Shown here in pieces: positions 26,529 through 34,762 of a DNA stretch of 64,000 bases; within the stretch, counting starts at the first letter, position 1, and every line of letters starts with the position of its first letter. Both the position numbers and the translations under genes were made by a program. The notes below the pieces were generated by a model. It did not search any database and was not told the origin of the DNA. It worked only from the letters and a program-made list of their open reading frames with translations. The stretch is from Clostridium_AM tanneri (GTDB taxonomy: Bacteria > Bacillota > Clostridia > Clostridiales > Clostridiaceae), in assembly GCF_033659955.1 (NCBI RefSeq), contig NZ_JARUJP010000007.1, positions 62,001 through 126,000 on the forward strand, written 5' to 3'.

Positions 26529-26696
26529 TTATTTATTATGCCCTATTAAATACCATCCAAAATAGATTAATGCTCCACCTACAGCTACTATCCATCCCCA
26601 AAGAGGGATAATAACTGTTATCACTATTCCTATTCCAATAGATGCAGCCATTAGCCCTAGTTTTCTTGCCTTTCTTTTTTCACCTCTTCTAGACAC
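26529..26696 (-). CDS. Small membrane protein upstream of spoVM
   Basis: About 55 residues: a strongly basic N terminus (SRRGEKRKARKLGLM) followed by two hydrophobic helices split by PLWGW and ending LIGHNK. The best start is GTG 26694-26696, 6 nt after GGGGG; an in-frame TTG at 26709 overlaps that site. It ends 13 bp before spoVM and is probably co-transcribed with it, so a sporulation role is possible. I do not recognise the family. Confidence 0.65.
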   Translation of the reverse strand: MSRRGEKRKARKLGLMAASIGIGIVITVIIPLWGWIVAVGGALIYFGWYLIGHNK

Positions 26697-26765
26697 ACTA
26701 TTATCCCCCAAAATTGCTTTATAATATTATATGCTTGATTTATTTATTTAGTTACAAAAAAGTAT

Positions 26766-26807
26766 ATAGGAAACAAACATTTAGAAAACTAAATGTTTGT
26801 TTCCTAT
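26766..26807 (-). terminator. 19-bp perfect hairpin after the amidase gene
   Basis: ATAGGAAACAAACATTTAG at 26766-26784 and its exact complement at 26789-26807 around AAAA. It lies 8 bp beyond the amidase stop. On the minus strand a T6 run appears about 4 nt after the stem, so it can act as a terminator. Confidence 0.75.
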
Positions 26808-26815
26808 TTGCGTTT

Positions 26816-27775
26816 TTATTTAAACATCTGCTGCCAAGTTAGGTTTCCCACTATTCCGTCTGGATTCAGTCCACGATTTCCTTGAAACACCTCTACCTTT
26901 TGTCTTGTGCCATTCCCAAATATGCCATCTACAGCGGCTCCTACGCGCCACTGTATCCATCTTACTGCATAGCCTCTACTTCCAACTCTACTTAGCGGCC
27001 TAGCCAATATTGCTTTTATAGCATTCCAAGTATTAGATCCAGCTATACCATCTGCTGTCAATCCCATGATGTTTTGAAAACGTGCTACTGCAGCTCTAGT
27101 AGCCGAACCATATATCCCATCCACAGTAATCCCTGCATTAACTAAGCTATTAAGATATTCCTGAAGTCTTCTTGTACTCTCATCGGTGGTAGAGGAAGTT
27201 GTACCGCCCCCAGCAGTTGCTGGAGTCGAAGGCTCTGTTGACAAACTTACTCCAGATATGGTTTGTCCAGTTATTCCTTGTACAATAGCATTAGCCATAT
27301 CCTCTGCATTAAATCTTCGCATATCTTCCGCAGAATCTACGAAAGCACCTTCCACTAAAAGTGCAGGCATTATAGTATTATTCAACACGTATAAATGCGG
27401 TCCATCTTTACCCTGTACTTTTACTCCTCTGTTTCTAAAACCTAATGCTGCTATATTATTGACTATATTTTGAGCAATTGCACGACTTCTTTCACTACCA
27501 ATCCATACCTCTACTCCATGGCCTCCTCCTGCATTTTCATGAAGACTAACATATAATTCAGCTCCCCAACCATTAGCACTGCTAACTCTTTGCCACAGAC
27601 TATTTGAAACACTAGAGCAGTCAGTAGGTGTAACAGGTAACACATTATGACCTAAAGCCCTAAGTTTAGAAATAACTCTTCTTCCTACATCCATAACCAG
27701 AACATTTTCGTTTCCTATAGCAACGGCACCTGTATCTGGAGCACAGTTATGACCTATATCTACAGCTATTTTCAT
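26816..27775 (-). CDS. N-acetylmuramoyl-L-alanine amidase with two peptidoglycan-binding domains
   Basis: 319-residue zinc amidase of the Amidase_3 (AmiC/CwlC) family. Zinc ligands are His9 (DIGHN), Glu23 and His79 (SLHEN); catalytic Glu142 is in LLVEGAF. A low-complexity Ser/Thr/Gly linker (about 175-198) joins it to two PG-binding repeats (about 203-252 and 257-318), each ending in a DGIxG-NTW-like motif. There is no signal peptide: the protein starts straight in the catalytic fold. That resembles mother-cell lysis amidases such as CwlC, or phage-derived endolysins. The ribosome binding site AAGGAGG is strong. Confidence 0.9.
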   Translation of the reverse strand: MKIAVDIGHNCAPDTGAVAIGNENVLVMDVGRRVISKLRALGHNVLPVTPTDCSSVSNSLWQRVSSANGWGAELYVSLHENAGGGHGVEVWIGSERSRAIAQNIVNNIAALGFRNRGVKVQGKDGPHLYVLNNTIMPALLVEGAFVDSAEDMRRFNAEDMANAIVQGITGQTISGVSLSTEPSTPATAGGGTTSSTTDESTRRLQEYLNSLVNAGITVDGIYGSATRAAVARFQNIMGLTADGIAGSNTWNAIKAILARPLSRVGSRGYAVRWIQWRVGAAVDGIFGNGTRQKVEVFQGNRGLNPDGIVGNLTWQQMFK

Positions 27776-27860
27776 ATTCTCTACCTCCTTCCCTTCAAGA
27801 TTATAATATGAGAGATTTTATAAATAGTGAATGCTACTTATATTTTATTTATAAATACCT

Positions 27861-27887
27861 AAAAAAGAGCCTTGGGTGGCTCTTTAA
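27861..27887 (-). terminator. Terminator after the 42-aa ORF
   Basis: AAAGAGCC and GGCTCTTT arms around a 6-nt loop, followed on the minus strand by TTTTTT-like sequence. Its presence directly behind the short ORF at 27903-28031 supports that ORF being a real transcription unit. Confidence 0.8.
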
Positions 27888-27902
27888 TTTTGTAAGTATA
27901 TA

Positions 27903-28031
27903 TTAAACTTCAGGAAGTCCCCTAACTGGTTTTCTCATATTTGGATCTACGTCCTTAGTAATAGGATTAGCAGTCTTAGAATTTTTTCCTTTATTATCAT
28001 TTCTACTCTTAATTTCTGCTTTTGTTGGCAT
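27903..28031 (-). CDS. 42-aa hydrophilic protein, unknown
   Basis: Short ORF beginning MPTKAEIKSRNDNKGKNSK and ending DPNMRKPVRGLPEV. It is polar and basic, without membrane segment or cysteines, and looks disordered. Start ATG 28029-28031 is behind AGAGGTGATATAT. It has its own good ribosome binding site and a terminator 18 bp after the stop. Spore-forming clostridia contain many such small polar proteins, but I cannot assign this one to a family. Confidence 0.65.
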   Translation of the reverse strand: MPTKAEIKSRNDNKGKNSKTANPITKDVDPNMRKPVRGLPEV

Positions 28032-28157
28032 ATATATCACCTCTTTTCATAAATATATTTTTCACTATATTAATATTTTAATTCTTATTACCCTGTTAAT
28101 TTTTCAATTTTATTCTTGCAGTTATCAGACAAATACCAACTTGTGACAAAATTAAGT

Positions 28158-28388
28158 TTAGTTGCAGTCCTGTTGTTGTTCAATTTTAGCACAATTACCT
28201 ATTATACAATTGTTACAGCTCCAGAACCCATTACTAAATATCATTTTGCTACCACAAAGAATACATCTGTTCTCATTCCTAAGTATCTCTCTTATCTGAT
28301 TAGCCTTGCTAACCTTTCCATCATTCTCTAAATCATTAGCATACTGAGCAATTCTCTTATAATAATTAAACACTTTTATATCCCCCAT
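28158..28388 (-). CDS. 76-aa zinc-ribbon-like protein, unknown
   Basis: N-terminal helical part (KVFNYYKRIAQYANDLENDGK) followed by a four-cysteine ribbon: Cys42 and Cys45 in RCILCGS, Cys58 and Cys61 in SCNNC, plus further cysteines at 66 and 75. A zinc or iron site is likely. Start ATG behind AGGGG. No recognised family. It is isolated between the 42-aa ORF and a 255-bp AT-rich gap in front of the thiN end, in which I see only a short ATAGTACTAT palindrome. Confidence 0.65.
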   Translation of the reverse strand: MGDIKVFNYYKRIAQYANDLENDGKVSKANQIREILRNENRCILCGSKMIFSNGFWSCNNCIIGNCAKIEQQQDCN

Positions 28389-28643
28389 AAAAACCCCTAT
28401 ATTTTTACCATATTATTTTTGTTTTTACTAAAAATCATATGTAAACGTTACCTAAATATATTATAACATATACTTATAGAAGAGTAAAAATCTTACCCCT
28501 GCACAGTAGTAAATTTGTAAAAACCAAAAATATATTAATAGTTTATGATAGTACTATAAATTTTGTGCATTTCTTTATAAAAAAGATGCTAGAATTTTAA
28601 AATCCTAACACTCTTAATAATTAAAATATTTTATTATTAGTAG

Positions 28644-29282
28644 TTAATCTTTACTATAAAATATGAGTAAGATTCCACTTTTAAAGTTGATTTCTACATA
28701 GTCATCTAAAAATTCATTTGATACTGTTCGCGGATCCCCTAAGGTTAGATTGTAATCAACAAGCTTGTATCTCGCCCCACTGATATTTAGGGAACTAACA
28801 CAATCACTATAAGCTTGAAGTGAAAACACCTCTCCCTTTATACCCTTTATCTTAATAGGCTTATCTGTTATATATATAGAATTATAGTTATCTTTTATGG
28901 ATGCTTTTATTCCTAATTTCAAGCACTTTAACAACATACCAATGTTGCCCATCAAATGATCTATTCGGCTACCAGTGCATCCTAACAATACAATTTCTCT
29001 TCCTCCAATTTCAATGGCCTTATTTAATACAAGTTCTGTGTCAGTGCAATCCTTATACTTGGAAAACCTCTCTATAGAACAGTTCTTATCCTTTGAAAAA
29101 AAGTCGAATGCATCTGAGTCTATAGAATCAAAGTCTCCCATAATATAATCAGGAACTATATTGTATTTGTATAAACAGTTACCGCCACTATCTGCACAAA
29201 TTAAATAGTCACTGTTTTTTAACTCTTTTTTTAGTAACTCATAAGAAGGAGGCGTTCCACCAGATACAATAACTATTTTCAT
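28644..29282 (-). CDS. thiN: Thiamine diphosphokinase
   Basis: Transfers pyrophosphate from ATP to thiamine to make the cofactor TPP. The 212 residues show IVSGG at the start, LICADSGGNCLYKYNIVPDYIMGDFDSID, the acidic KDCTDTELVLNKAIE and GCTGSRIDHLMGN, all family motifs. It starts 1 bp after the rpe stop and is co-translated with it. The same rsgA-rpe-thiN order is found in B. subtilis. Confidence 0.95.
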   Translation of the reverse strand: MKIVIVSGGTPPSYELLKKELKNSDYLICADSGGNCLYKYNIVPDYIMGDFDSIDSDAFDFFSKDKNCSIERFSKYKDCTDTELVLNKAIEIGGREIVLLGCTGSRIDHLMGNIGMLLKCLKLGIKASIKDNYNSIYITDKPIKIKGIKGEVFSLQAYSDCVSSLNISGARYKLVDYNLTLGDPRTVSNEFLDDYVEINFKSGILLIFYSKD

Positions 29283-29283
29283 A

Positions 29284-29934
29284 CTAAACTTCCCTTCTTA
29301 GTGCCTCTATGTTTTCCTCTATCTTTCCGTCTTTAAACACAGCTGAACCAGCGACTATTACATTAGCGCCACATTGTGCTACTTCCTTAATGTTATCCTT
29401 ACCTACGCCACCATCAACTTCTATCATAAGACTTGGATTTAATTTATCACTAAGCTCTTTTATTTCTCTAATTTTTTCAGAGCAATATTTTATATATTTT
29501 TGACCACCAAATCCAGGGTTAACAGACATTATAAGAACCATGTCTAAAACAGGTATTAAGTGCTTTATATTGTCTACAGGTGTAGCTGGATTTAAAGCTA
29601 TTGCAGCCTTTACCCCAAAGCTTTTTATATAGCTTATAGTTCTATCAATATGTCTATCTGCTTCATAATGTATAGTTATTATATCAGCTCCAGCCTTTAC
29701 AAAATCCTCAATATATCTAGAAGGGTCTTCTATCATCAGATGTACATCAAAAGGAAGCTTTGTCACTTTTCTTATACTCTTTATTATAGGCAACCCAAAG
29801 GATATATTAGGTACAAACATTCCATCCATAACATCTATGTGAATGAGGTCTGCACCATGCTTTTCCAAATCTCTAACCTCTTCTCCTAGTTTGCAAAAAT
29901 CTGCAGATAATATTGAAGGTGCTATCTTTATCAT
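29284..29934 (-). CDS. rpe: Ribulose-phosphate 3-epimerase
   Basis: Interconverts ribulose 5-phosphate and xylulose 5-phosphate in the pentose phosphate pathway. 216-residue TIM barrel with APSILSADFCKLGEEV, HIDVMDGMFVPNISFG, VNPGFGGQKYI and EVDGGV. The start is ATG at 29932-29934 behind AAGGAGG; the in-frame upstream start would run into a hairpin and lacks a binding site. Confidence 0.97.
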   Translation of the reverse strand: MIKIAPSILSADFCKLGEEVRDLEKHGADLIHIDVMDGMFVPNISFGLPIIKSIRKVTKLPFDVHLMIEDPSRYIEDFVKAGADIITIHYEADRHIDRTISYIKSFGVKAAIALNPATPVDNIKHLIPVLDMVLIMSVNPGFGGQKYIKYCSEKIREIKELSDKLNPSLMIEVDGGVGKDNIKEVAQCGANVIVAGSAVFKDGKIEENIEALRREV

Positions 29935-29963
29935 AATTTTTTCCTCCTTAGTAATAGATTCCA

Positions 29964-30008
29964 TCACATTAAATAAAACTTCACAAAATGAAGTTTTATT
30001 TAATGTGA
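29964..30008 (-). other. 20-bp perfect hairpin between rsgA and rpe
   Basis: Arms at 29964-29983 and 29989-30008 are exactly complementary (first bases TCACATTAAATAAAAC) around CAAAA. It lies 43 bp after the rsgA stop and about 20 bp before the rpe ribosome binding site. No U-tract follows on the minus strand and none on the plus strand, so it is not a standard terminator. RNA-stability or processing roles are possible. Confidence 0.7.
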
Positions 30009-30051
30009 ATCATATAAACATGACATCTATCATTTAATCTTTTAAATAATT

Positions 30052-30921
30052 TTACCATTGTTTATTCTTATTGGCTATGATTTCTTCCAGTGTTTTTATA
30101 TAAAATTCATACCTATTATTATTTATATTACCTTCTTCTACACCTTGCTTTACAGCACAGTTAGGTTCTTTATAGTGAAGACATCCCCTAAACTTACACT
30201 TATTTATATAATCCTCAAACTCAGGAAAGCAATGTTGTAAGTCTTCTTTTGATATAAAATCGATATCAAAAGAGGAAAAACCAGGTGTATCAACTACAAA
30301 ACCATCTCCTATATCTATAAGCTCACTATGCCTTGTAGTATGTTTTCCTCTCTTAAGTTTTTCACTTATTTCACCGGTTTCCATAAGCTCTCTTCCAGCT
30401 ATTGAATTTAAAATTGTAGATTTTCCAGCTCCTGATGGACCACAAAGAACAGTAACGTTATCCCTAAGCTTTTCCCTAATCTTATCTATGCCATAGCCTT
30501 CTTTCGCTTTTAAAAGTAATATTTCATATCCAGACTTATTTACCATTTCTATTATTTCACTTTTTTCCTCATAGGAAACTAAATCCAACTTATTAAAACA
30601 CACTACTGCTTTAAGATTATTAAACTCACAGTTTATTAAAAATTTATTTAACAAATCTAGATTTACATCAGGATTTTTTAAAGCAAATACCACTAAAGCT
30701 TGAGTAACGTTTGCAACTGCCGGCCTAATTAATTCATTAATTCTTGAATGAATTTTGTCAATTACTCCCTTTCCATTCTTCACTGTAATTTCTACCTTAT
30801 CCCCTACCATTGGAGTAAGTTCATCAAGCCTAAACTTTCCTCTAGCCTTACACTCAACTACTCCTTCATCAGTCTTTATGTAATAGAATCCAGCTATACC
30901 CTTTACTATAGTTCCCTGCAT
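30052..30921 (-). CDS. rsgA: Ribosome small-subunit GTPase RsgA
   Basis: Late 30S maturation GTPase. 289 residues: an N-terminal OB fold (QGTIVKGIAGFYYIKT), a circularly permuted G domain with CFNKLD before the P-loop GPSGAGKST and DTPGFSSFD, and a C-terminal zinc domain with CKFRGCLHYKEPNCAV. It follows prkC, the conserved prpC-prkC-rsgA-rpe order. Confidence 0.97.
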   Translation of the reverse strand: MQGTIVKGIAGFYYIKTDEGVVECKARGKFRLDELTPMVGDKVEITVKNGKGVIDKIHSRINELIRPAVANVTQALVVFALKNPDVNLDLLNKFLINCEFNNLKAVVCFNKLDLVSYEEKSEIIEMVNKSGYEILLLKAKEGYGIDKIREKLRDNVTVLCGPSGAGKSTILNSIAGRELMETGEISEKLKRGKHTTRHSELIDIGDGFVVDTPGFSSFDIDFISKEDLQHCFPEFEDYINKCKFRGCLHYKEPNCAVKQGVEEGNINNNRYEFYIKTLEEIIANKNKQW

Positions 30922-31048
30922 ATTTCCTCCTATATAAATTAAAACTTTATTTACCGTCCCTATTCCTTCAAATATTCCTCTACATAAAATTCACCTTTTA
31001 GCTTACTATACTCAATAAACAATTTTGCATATACTTAATTTTGGGTAA

Positions 31049-31089
31049 TATTTAGTTTCAGATGAAAAACCTTCATCTGAAACTAAATA
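31049..31089 (-). other. 18-bp perfect hairpin immediately after prkC
   Basis: Arms at 31049-31066 and 31072-31089, containing TTTAGTTTCAGATGAA, exactly complementary around a 5-nt loop and only 3 bp from the prkC stop codon. No U-run follows on the minus strand (next bases are ACCCAAAATT). Probably protects or trims the prkC mRNA end, or is a weak terminator. Confidence 0.65.
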
Positions 31090-31092
31090 ATG

Positions 31093-32988
31093 TTATTGGC
31101 CTGGTTTCACAGTGCTTTGTTTTTTGTCAGTAGTATTATTACTTTCACCGCCCTGTTGACCTTCTGTGTTAGTTCCACCTGTTCCAGAGCCTCCGTTATT
31201 TTGTCCTTTGTCTCCTCCTTGTTGATTTCCTCCATCTGGTTTACCATTAGTATCTCCAGGCTGTTGATTATTATTATCTCCCTTTTGTGTGTTATCTTCT
31301 GGTTTTTTAACTGGCTCAGTATATTTATAATAACTCAAGTTAATTGTTGTGCCTTCCTTTACTTGCTGACCAGCTCCTACACTCTGACTGGTGATTTTTC
31401 CGTCTAATGCTTTATCTGTAGTGTTAACTGGATTTCTAGATACTTTAAGCCCAGCGTTAGCCACTGCTGATGCTCCTTCTTCTATGTTCTTTCCGCTGAC
31501 ATCAGGTACTTTTATATACTTAACCTCTGGTCCCCTACTTACCACCAAGCTTACTTTAGTGTCTGAATTTGCATTTGAGTCTGGTTCTGGACTTTGGCTT
31601 ATTATAGAGTTTATTGTCACTGTATCACTATATTTATAAGTTACATTACCAAGCTTTAATCCGCTGCTGGTTATTATATCCTTAGCAGTCTCTAAATCCA
31701 CCCCTACTAGGTTTGGAACCCCTAAAGTATCCTGACCTCCACTTATGTTAACTCTAACCTCTGAATTCACCTTTACTTTGGTACCTTCTTCCGGATAAGT
31801 TCTAAGGACAGTTCCTTCTGGTTTGTCACTTTTTTCTTTAACAACAGCTACAAATTTTAGCTTTTTCTCTTCTACTAGTCTTTTAGCGTCTTCTTGCTTC
31901 ATACCAACTATATTAGGTACAACTGTTTCTCCATTAGAGCCTCCTAATTTACTGTAAGCAAAATAACCTGAAACTGCACCTATCACGATAATTAATATAG
32001 CTATAGCTGCTCCCATAATGGTTCTTCTTTTTCTAGAATCTATACCTCTTTTAGGTCTTTTCGGATTTTCAGCATTCTTGTTTTCTTTGCTATAGTTGTC
32101 ATCTATTACTATAGGATCCATTATTCTTGTCATATCGTCGTCAAAATCATTTGTAGAGATTTTGAATTCTTTATTACTTTCAATTTTTCTTAAATCCAAA
32201 AGCATATCCTTTATTGTTTGGTATCTCTTTATAGGCTCCTTTTCTACAGCCTTTAATATTAATTTATTTAAGCTTTCAGGAATATTTCCATTAATCTGTT
32301 TCGGAGGAACTACAGGCTCTTGTATATGTTTTAAAGCTACTGATACTGGACTATCAGCATCATAAGGAACCCTTCCTGTAGCCATTTCATATATTACTAT
32401 TCCTAAAGAATATATATCAGTTCTTACATCAACAAAACTTCCTCTTGCCTGTTCAGGAGAAAAATAATGAGCTGATCCCATTATCTTGCTTGAATTAGTT
32501 ATTGTTACTGAATTCGATGCCTTAGCTATTCCAAAGTCTGTAACTTTAATCAAACCTTCTTCTGTTACAAGTATATTATGGGGCTTTATATCTCTATGTA
32601 TAATGTTATTCTTATGAGCACACTCAAGAGCTTTAGCTATTTGAATAGCGAAATCTACTGCTTTACTTGGCTCTACTCTACCTGCTTCTCTAATTATCTG
32701 CTTTAGAGTTTTGCCTTTAACATACTCCATTACTATATAGTTAACATCTCCTTGGGTACCTACATCATAGATATTTACTATATTATTATCTGAAAGACTA
32801 GCTGCCGCAGTAGCTTCTCTTTTAAATTTTTCCACAAATTCCTTGTCATCACTGTACTGCTCTTTTAGTATCTTTACAGCAACGTATCTATTTAACAGGT
32901 GGCACTTAGCCTTATATACTAAAGCCATTCCACCTTCTCCTATCTTCTCTAATAACTCATACCTATTTCCTAGCATGGTTCCTATCAT
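31093..32988 (-). CDS. prkC: Serine/threonine kinase PrkC with PASTA repeats
   Basis: Membrane kinase that senses muropeptides and lipid II and controls cell-wall processes, growth and germination in Firmicutes. From MIGTMLGNRYELL it has 631 residues: P-loop GEGGMA, catalytic Lys38, HRDIKPHN (Asp133), DFG at 151-153, SPEQARG, one membrane span (about 322-345), three PASTA repeats (about 356-416, 423-485, 491-555) and a 76-residue Gly/Asn/Gln/Pro/Lys tail. The start is ATG 32986-32988 behind AAGGAGAG, inside the last codons of prpC (26-bp overlap). Confidence 0.96.
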   Translation of the reverse strand: MIGTMLGNRYELLEKIGEGGMALVYKAKCHLLNRYVAVKILKEQYSDDKEFVEKFKREATAAASLSDNNIVNIYDVGTQGDVNYIVMEYVKGKTLKQIIREAGRVEPSKAVDFAIQIAKALECAHKNNIIHRDIKPHNILVTEEGLIKVTDFGIAKASNSVTITNSSKIMGSAHYFSPEQARGSFVDVRTDIYSLGIVIYEMATGRVPYDADSPVSVALKHIQEPVVPPKQINGNIPESLNKLILKAVEKEPIKRYQTIKDMLLDLRKIESNKEFKISTNDFDDDMTRIMDPIVIDDNYSKENKNAENPKRPKRGIDSRKRRTIMGAAIAILIIVIGAVSGYFAYSKLGGSNGETVVPNIVGMKQEDAKRLVEEKKLKFVAVVKEKSDKPEGTVLRTYPEEGTKVKVNSEVRVNISGGQDTLGVPNLVGVDLETAKDIITSSGLKLGNVTYKYSDTVTINSIISQSPEPDSNANSDTKVSLVVSRGPEVKYIKVPDVSGKNIEEGASAVANAGLKVSRNPVNTTDKALDGKITSQSVGAGQQVKEGTTINLSYYKYTEPVKKPEDNTQKGDNNNQQPGDTNGKPDGGNQQGGDKGQNNGGSGTGGTNTEGQQGGESNNTTDKKQSTVKPGQ

Positions 32989-33706
32989 CTTCACACTCTC
33001 CTTCAAATACAATAACTGATATGTTATCTCTGCCACCTTTTATCTTACTAAGTTCTACTAATCTTCTGCAGGAATTACTGTTATCATCATTCATTATTAT
33101 ATCATACATTTCACTTGTACTTACTCCATTAGATAAACCATCAGTGCACATTATTACCTTTTTAACATCGGATAAATCCACTTTAAAGGTATCTATTTCT
33201 ACAGAAAGATTAGTGCCTAATGCTCTAGTTATTATATTTTTATTTGGATGATTAGCTGCTTCCTCTTCTGTTATACTGCCCTCGTCAATTAACTGTTGTA
33301 CTAGGGAATGGTCTTTTGTTATTTTTGTTATGCCATCATATTTTACAATGTAACAACTACTATCCCCTACGTTTGCTGTAATCATTTGTTTGCTCTTTAC
33401 CAAACAGGCAGTTATAGTTGTCCCCATTCCGCCTAGTGCTTCGTTATTTTTAGCTAATTCAAAAATTTTATCATTTGCAGATTGGATGCTTTTTTTCAGA
33501 ACATCTTCCATATCATCAATATTATCCAATGATTTAATAAAAGAAATAATAGTCTCTACAGCTAGTTTACTAGCAACTTCTCCGGCATTATGTCCCCCCA
33601 TTCCATCAGCTACAACATAGATGCTAAATTTATCATTCCTATAGAAATCTACGAAGTCCTCGTTAATTTTTCTTATATTCCCTATATCCGATAGGATCCC
33701 CACCAT
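32963..33706 (-). CDS. prpC: PP2C-type protein phosphatase PrpC/Stp
   Basis: Manganese-dependent phosphatase that reverses PrkC phosphorylation. The 247 residues carry the PP2C metal motifs VADGMGGHNAGEVAS, GMGTTITAC, NVGDSSCYI, MCTDGLSNGV and GGRDNISVI. It overlaps the prkC start by 26 bp, so the antagonistic pair is translationally coupled. Confidence 0.96.
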   Translation of the reverse strand: MVGILSDIGNIRKINEDFVDFYRNDKFSIYVVADGMGGHNAGEVASKLAVETIISFIKSLDNIDDMEDVLKKSIQSANDKIFELAKNNEALGGMGTTITACLVKSKQMITANVGDSSCYIVKYDGITKITKDHSLVQQLIDEGSITEEEAANHPNKNIITRALGTNLSVEIDTFKVDLSDVKKVIMCTDGLSNGVSTSEMYDIIMNDDNSNSCRRLVELSKIKGGRDNISVIVFEGECEDDRNHARK

Positions 33707-33709
33707 AAT

Positions 33710-34759
33710 CTACACCCCTTTTAAATCATTTTTTGATTCTAAATAGCTTCTTCTTAGTTGCCCACAAGCAGCACTAATATCCGAACCCATTTCTCGTCTT
33801 ATAGTAGTTTCAATACCGGCCTCTATTAACATATTATAAAATTTCTTAATGTTATCAGAGGAAGACTTTTTAAAATTATTTTCCTTTACCTCATTTACAG
33901 GTATTAAATTAACATGACATAATAGACCTTTTAGTAGATCTATTAGTTGCTTGGCACATTCATTATTATCATTTACGTTTCTTACCAGGGCATATTCAAA
34001 GGTTACTCTTCTTTTCGTAGTATTAATATAATACCTGCAAGCATCCATAACTTCATTTATAGAATATTTATAGGCAATAGGCATCATATTCCTTCTTAGA
34101 TCATCATTTGGTGCATGAAGAGATATCGCCAAGGTTATCTGAAGATTTTTATCAGCTAACTCCTTAATTCTAGGAACAATTCCACAGGTAGATAAGGTTA
34201 TATGTCTCTGTCCTACATTAACACTATATTCAGCTCTTACTATATCTAAAAACTCCATTACGTTATCATAATTGTCTAAAGGTTCACCACTTCCCATTAA
34301 CACAATATTTGATATTCTATCTTCTATTTCCTGCTGAGCTTTTAAAACCTGAGCTAATATTTCTCCGCTAGTTAAATTTCTTATCATTCCACCTAAGGTA
34401 GAAGCACAAAATTTACAACCCATTCTACAGCCAATTTGAGTGGAAACACATATAGAATTTCCATGTTTATATTTCATAACTACAGATTCAATAATGTTAC
34501 CATCTCTATATTTAAAAAGGAATTTAAAAGTGTCATCTAAATTAGATTTATATACATCTACTACCTGAGGTATTTCTATATAAAAGGAGTTATTAAGCTT
34601 TTCCCTTATATTTTTAGGAATATTGCTCATATCCTCAAAGTTCCAGATATTCTTCTTGTATATCCAATCAAAAATTTGCTTTGCTCTAAACTCACTCTCT
34701 TTATTATCTTTCATCCATTGCTTTAGCTTATCAAGACTAAAATCTAAAATATTGTACAC
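33710..34759 (-). CDS. rlmN: 23S rRNA/tRNA adenine-C2 methyltransferase RlmN
   Basis: Radical SAM enzyme that methylates A2503 of 23S rRNA and A37 of tRNA. 349 residues with the cluster motif CRMGCKFCAST, VLMGSGEPLDN, TLSTCGIVP, and the C-terminal catalytic cysteine in SAACGQLR. The start is GTG at 34757-34759, 3 nt after the rsmB stop and behind CAGGTG. Confidence 0.97.
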   Translation of the reverse strand: MYNILDFSLDKLKQWMKDNKESEFRAKQIFDWIYKKNIWNFEDMSNIPKNIREKLNNSFYIEIPQVVDVYKSNLDDTFKFLFKYRDGNIIESVVMKYKHGNSICVSTQIGCRMGCKFCASTLGGMIRNLTSGEILAQVLKAQQEIEDRISNIVLMGSGEPLDNYDNVMEFLDIVRAEYSVNVGQRHITLSTCGIVPRIKELADKNLQITLAISLHAPNDDLRRNMMPIAYKYSINEVMDACRYYINTTKRRVTFEYALVRNVNDNNECAKQLIDLLKGLLCHVNLIPVNEVKENNFKKSSSDNIKKFYNMLIEAGIETTIRREMGSDISAACGQLRRSYLESKNDLKGV

Positions 34760-34762
34760 TGA

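Noticed and set aside
28544..28556. ATAGTACTAT palindrome ahead of thiN's 3' region
   Set aside because: Only ten bases in AT-rich DNA with no nearby start codon or promoter; consistent with chance.
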